From JBBATK01 sp046297095 (lineage in GTDB: Bacteria; Bacteroidota; Ignavibacteria; Kapaibacteriales; NICIL-2), in NCBI GenBank assembly GCA_046297095.1, contig JBKCNS010000012.1, positions 9,966 to 73,965 on the forward strand: a DNA stretch of 64,000 nucleotides, given 5' to 3'. Under the pieces are notes generated by a model that was not told the origin of the DNA, ran no database searches, and saw only the letters and a program-made list of their open reading frames with translations. This document shows, in pieces, positions 60,677 through 64,000 of the stretch (its first letter is position 1; every line of letters begins with the position of its first letter). The position numbers and the translations under genes are program-made.

Positions 60677-62377
60677 CTACGCAAACACCGCGTCGTTCAC
60701 ACCATCCAGGCGTGTGGTTATATCATCCACGATGGATACAAAGCTGGCATCTTCAAACGGTGAGTGTAGATTGGCCAGACTCACCAGTTCCAAGAACGAC
60801 TTGGATCCACCGGCCGAGCAGAGTGTTACGTAGTCCTTCCACGCGGAATCGCGATCATTCTTCGTGCGCACCCAGAATTGCAAGGCGCAAATCTGAGCTA
60901 GGGTATAATCGATGTAGTAAAACGGCGACTCATAAATATGACGCTGCTGCTGCCATATGCCTCCGCTCTCCAGGAATGCATCACCATCGTAGTTGCGATG
61001 CGGCAAGTACTTCTTCTCGATAGAGAGCCACGCGGCATTTCTCTCCGCAGGCGTAGCCTGAGGATTATCGTACACAAAATGCTGGAACTCATCCACGCTG
61101 ACTCCGTATGGCAGGAACAGCAGAGCGCCGCTCAAATGCGAGAACTGATACTTGTCTTCGTCTTCTTTGAAGAAGGACTTCATCCATTTCCATGCAAAGA
61201 ACTCCATGCTCATGGAGTGAATCTCGCAGGCCTCGGACGTGGGGAAATAATACTCCGGTACACCCAAATTTCTGCTCATGTAACACTGAAATGCATGCCC
61301 TGCTTCGTGCGTCAGTACATCTACATCGTGCGCGGTTCCATTGAAATTGGAAAAGATATACGGCGCCTTGAACGACGGCAACATGGTGCAATACCCGCCT
61401 CCGGCCTTCGTTGGGCGATTAACCAAATCCATTAACTCGTTGTCGCACATGAAGGTAAAGAACTCATTGGTCTCCGCAGACATCTCGCGGTACATGGTAC
61501 GCGCTTGCTCCAAAATCCACTCGGGATCGCCCTTCGGAGTAGGATTACCGGATTTGAATTGCAACGGCTCGTCGTAAATGTTCAAGCGATCCACACCGAT
61601 GCGGCTACGCTGACGCTCGCGCAACTTTTGTGTGATGGGCACTATATACTTTTCAACTTTGTTACGATACCCGCGAACCATGGTTGCGTCGTAATCCGTG
61701 CGCCCCATGCGGGCATAACCCAGAGGTGTAAAGCCGGGGAAACCTAACTTTTGAGCTATGGTTGTGCGCAAGCGCACCAGATCGTCGTAAATGCGATCCA
61801 ACTCGCCTTTGTGTTCACCAAAGAAGGCCCACTTGGCGGAACTGGCAGCTTTGCGAACATCTCTGTCCATGCTTTGCTGATACGGCACCATGCCGGCAAG
61901 GTTGCGCTCGGCTCCATCGAACATGATCTTCGCCGAGGCCAGAAGCTTTGAGTACTCGGTACCAAGTGCATTCTCTTTTTGAAGATCTTCTATCACTTCC
62001 TTGGAAATACACTTCACGGAAAGTTCAGCCATGCGAAACAGTTGCTTACCCCACTTTTGTTCCAGTTCTGTTCTGTAGGTACTGGACGCAAGAGCTTTGT
62101 AATACGAATTACACAACTCGCCATAAAGGGGGCCAATGTTGTCGATGTAATCTTTTTCCCCTTCGTAGAAGGCATCGCGAGTATCGATGGAATGACGAAT
62201 ACTGGCCACGCTCATCATGGTTTCCATTTCGTTGCGCTGTTCGTTGATTCGATTCAGCACGTCGCTTTGCACTGCAGCCGACGATGCGTTTTGGAAATCG
62301 GCCACCAGACTATTGAAATTGGAAGCGAATTCTTCGAAGTTTGGGCGGCTATACGGTAACTCAGGGAACTTTTGCAT
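60677..62377 (-). CDS. M3-family oligoendopeptidase (PepF-like)
   Basis: A cytosolic zinc metallopeptidase of 566 aa that degrades oligopeptides. The HExxH motif is in DVLTHEAGHAFQCYMSRN, and the third ligand glutamate lies in FPTSEACEIHSMSMEFFAWK. The all-helical remainder and the N-terminal stretch FNSLVADFQNASSAAVQ fit the family. No signal peptide. It is a single gene facing the Rieske gene. PepF and other M3 subfamilies cannot be separated by eye. Confidence 0.92.
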   Translation of the reverse strand: MQKFPELPYSRPNFEEFASNFNSLVADFQNASSAAVQSDVLNRINEQRNEMETMMSVASIRHSIDTRDAFYEGEKDYIDNIGPLYGELCNSYYKALASSTYRTELEQKWGKQLFRMAELSVKCISKEVIEDLQKENALGTEYSKLLASAKIMFDGAERNLAGMVPYQQSMDRDVRKAASSAKWAFFGEHKGELDRIYDDLVRLRTTIAQKLGFPGFTPLGYARMGRTDYDATMVRGYRNKVEKYIVPITQKLRERQRSRIGVDRLNIYDEPLQFKSGNPTPKGDPEWILEQARTMYREMSAETNEFFTFMCDNELMDLVNRPTKAGGGYCTMLPSFKAPYIFSNFNGTAHDVDVLTHEAGHAFQCYMSRNLGVPEYYFPTSEACEIHSMSMEFFAWKWMKSFFKEDEDKYQFSHLSGALLFLPYGVSVDEFQHFVYDNPQATPAERNAAWLSIEKKYLPHRNYDGDAFLESGGIWQQQRHIYESPFYYIDYTLAQICALQFWVRTKNDRDSAWKDYVTLCSAGGSKSFLELVSLANLHSPFEDASFVSIVDDITTRLDGVNDAVFA

Positions 62378-62502
62378 GGATTGCTTGAAAAAAAAGGAAA
62401 TGACTTGTAGTGGCAGAGCAGGTGAAAAAAAAACCGGCCTACACCCCTTACTTTTATGTCAGAACAACTAAACCGGAAGTAGAAAACTGGGGGAAAATAC
62501 TC

Positions 62503-63138
62503 TTAAACAGGATTGTTAAGCAATTGATTTTTAGATACATACGCATTGATATCGGCGTTATCCTTTAAGTCCATTTTTTCTAAAATCCTCGTTCTATACG
62601 TGCTCACGGTTTTCACGCTTAGTTGCAATTCCTCGGAAATCTGGGTAACGGTTTTTCCCACAGCGATCTTCAACATTACCTCGAACTCACGGTCGGAAAG
62701 TCTGGCGTGAACCGGCACGCCCTCACCGGAAATCTGCGCAAGAAGTTTCTCTGCAACATTTGGGCTTAGGTACCGGTGCCCGGCAATAACATTCTGAACG
62801 GCATCAACCAATTCTTCTGTGGCCGATGTTTTCATAAGGTAGCCGCTGGCGCCGGCTCGTAAAACCCGCAACGCATACTGATCTTCCGAATAGGCGCTAA
62901 GCACCAGAACCGGCAGTTCGGGCTTCAGATCCTTCACTATTCGAAGTGTTTCCAGTCCGTCCATTCCCGGCATGGAAATATCCAGAATCAGTACATCCAG
63001 ATCGTTGGATTTGATGTACTCAACCGCCTGGAATCCGTCGTCAACTTCGTCGACAACAATATCCAACGTGCAAACCAGGAACAGTTTTAGACCTTCCCTC
63101 ATGATGGGATGATCGTCGGCAATAAGAGCTCGAATCAC
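62503..63138 (-). CDS. NarL/FixJ-type response regulator
   Basis: A two-component response regulator of 211 aa. The receiver domain has the acidic pair (ALIADDHPIMREG), the phosphoacceptor Asp (VLILDISMPGMDG), and the conserved Ser and Lys (LVLSAYSED, GYLMKTSATEEL). The C-terminal LuxR helix-turn-helix is clear (RLSDREFEVMLKIAVGKTVT, LQLSVKTVSTYRTRILEK). I chose the GTG at 63138, preceded by AAAGGA, because MIRALIADDH is the family N-terminus; an open frame runs to 63231. No histidine kinase adjoins it in this window. Confidence 0.93.
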   Translation of the reverse strand: MIRALIADDHPIMREGLKLFLVCTLDIVVDEVDDGFQAVEYIKSNDLDVLILDISMPGMDGLETLRIVKDLKPELPVLVLSAYSEDQYALRVLRAGASGYLMKTSATEELVDAVQNVIAGHRYLSPNVAEKLLAQISGEGVPVHARLSDREFEVMLKIAVGKTVTQISEELQLSVKTVSTYRTRILEKMDLKDNADINAYVSKNQLLNNPV

Positions 63139-63180
63139 AGTTATCCTTTCTCCAACCTGAAATGAAACCTTGAGCGCGTG

Positions 63181-63188
63181 CAAAGTTA
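63181..63188 (-). promoter_or_regulatory. Bacteroidota-type -7 box upstream of the response regulator
   Basis: TAACTTTG followed by CACG on the minus strand, 42 bp before the GTG start, an exact TAnnTTTG match. It also argues for the shorter start, because it lies inside the longer open frame. Confidence 0.5.
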
Positions 63189-63356
63189 CGTCAGGGAATT
63201 GCATTACGCGGCGCAGACTTGGCACAATCATTGCGTCTTGTTTTCAGCGCCGCTGCGAGGACCGGGATATTCAGCAGAATCACCCCGTTTTGAATACCGA
63301 ATGTGGTTTGTACGTGGCAGAAGATCAGTAGAATCAGAAACAAAATGCGAGTATCA

Positions 63357-64000
63357 ATGAACACCCGAAGCATGGAAGCCGACGCTGTTGCATCAGCGGG
63401 GTCGAAACTCAAAACTCCCGTCTATATTCCGGCACGACCAATCACCCAGCGGCACCCGGAGCGCCCTGCCGATCCTTTTGTATCGTTGATACAAAAGCGC
63501 GGAATCAATTTGGTGTTGGACATTGGCGCCGGCAGCGGACATTTCTGCTCGGAGCTTCGCCGCAGCGGGTACGACCAACGTATTGTATCCTTTGAACCAC
63601 GGCGAGCCAATTATTCCTTGCTACGAAAGACTGCCATGAACGATGCCGCGTGGGAAACGGTTCAATGCGCCCTTGGAGACAGGGACGGCATTGTAGAAAT
63701 ACACTGCGAGCATATACAGCCCGCTCAGATTTCCGGCAGCTTCGTGAGCACTGCAACCTTGGTAGAGGGTCGTACTCCTGTACAAACCTGCACGTCATTG
63801 TGCGAAGATGTTGTGATGAGCAGAGTAAGTACCTTACTTCCGGCCTTTCGCCGAAATAGCGAAACTGTGTTGGTTCGAATCAATGTACCCGGAGCGGAGC
63901 GCATGATTCTTCAGGGATCGCATGCCGCTCTTGAGAATATCGATGCGTTTCATATTCATATCTCCCTAAAAAACAACGTATCGGGATTGTCGGCCCTGGA
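63357..64000 (+). CDS. FkbM-family methyltransferase, cut by window edge
   Basis: A SAM-dependent methyltransferase, 214 codons visible, running off the right edge; I translated it by hand. Motif I is NLVLDIGAGSGHFCSELR, the acidic motif follows in RIVSFEPRRANYSLL, then CALGDRDGIVEIH, typical of FkbM enzymes that O-methylate sugars or polyketides. The later VRINVPGAERMILQG matches the family VKIDVEGAE-type motif except that Asp/Glu are replaced by Asn and Pro. An in-frame ATG at 63345 is an alternative start. The substrate is unknown. Confidence 0.8.
   Translation, partial: MNTRSMEADAVASAGSKLKTPVYIPARPITQRHPERPADPFVSLIQKRGINLVLDIGAGSGHFCSELRRSGYDQRIVSFEPRRANYSLLRKTAMNDAAWETVQCALGDRDGIVEIHCEHIQPAQISGSFVSTATLVEGRTPVQTCTSLCEDVVMSRVSTLLPAFRRNSETVLVRINVPGAERMILQGSHAALENIDAFHIHISLKNNVSGLSAL

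Noticed and set aside
63865..63885. tRNA T-arm-like sequence ggttcgaatca
   Set aside because: It lies within the FkbM coding frame and no cloverleaf can be built around it. No other tRNA-like structure was seen in the window.

Overview
The window is 64 kb of ordinary-looking chromosome with dense genes on both strands. I see no insertion sequence, prophage, CRISPR array, rRNA or tRNA. It suggests a diderm, LPS-bearing, respiring member of the Bacteroidota/Chlorobiota (FCB) assemblage, most likely a Kapabacteria- or Ignavibacteria-like lineage; that placement is inference. The evidence is type IX secretion (T9SS) genes at three places (gldL-gldM, a very large PorU-type C25 protease, and a WD40/CRD/OmpA set resembling PorE), a secreted protein with a T9SS-like C-terminus, Bacteroidota-style -7 promoter boxes (TAnnTTTG) before many genes, LptD and LptG, an A2-type haem-copper oxidase, and an ATP synthase cluster without atpD and atpC. 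Shine-Dalgarno sequences are mostly weak, with a few strong ones such as atpE and atpA.

Layout. 1-5060 (minus): a terminal oxidase operon, cytochrome c lipoprotein - coxB - coxA - ctaB - coxC (cut by the window edge). 5257-8685 (minus): pyrC, rnhB, folE and an overlapping 6-pyruvoyl-tetrahydropterin synthase-like gene. 8834-14462 (plus): an envelope cluster of a DUF4292/LolB-like protein, LptD and a VWA-OmpA-SPOR protein. 14540-21924 (minus): trxB, gyrA, cinA, rpsA. 22185-25784 (plus): lptG, gldL, gldM. 25889-32769: mltG, citrate synthase, thiolase, valS. 32948-40378 (minus): giant PorU-like protease and a second, elongated GldL-like membrane protein. 41010-49859: lysine 6-aminotransferase, ligA, msrC, a lamin-tail secreted protein, a LolC/E-type permease, yraN, an RsbW-like kinase, a MerR regulator. 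49977-52267 (plus): WD40 protein, stand-alone CRD protein, CRD-OmpA protein. 52565-59983 (plus): atpZ, a small membrane gene, atpB-E-F-H-A, hldD, atpG. 60101-64000: Rieske protein, M3 oligopeptidase, NarL-type response regulator, FkbM methyltransferase (cut by the window edge).

How the genes work together. The cytochrome c/oxidase operon generates proton-motive force. That force is used by the FoF1 ATP synthase and, through the GldL/GldM motor, by protein secretion and possibly gliding. PorU-type processing and the PorE-like proteins would act at the outer membrane and peptidoglycan. LptG, LptD and HldD serve LPS synthesis and transport. The least explained items are the second GldL-like protein beside porU, the split PorE-like operon, and the VWA-OmpA-SPOR protein that lacks the canonical peptidoglycan-binding aspartate.
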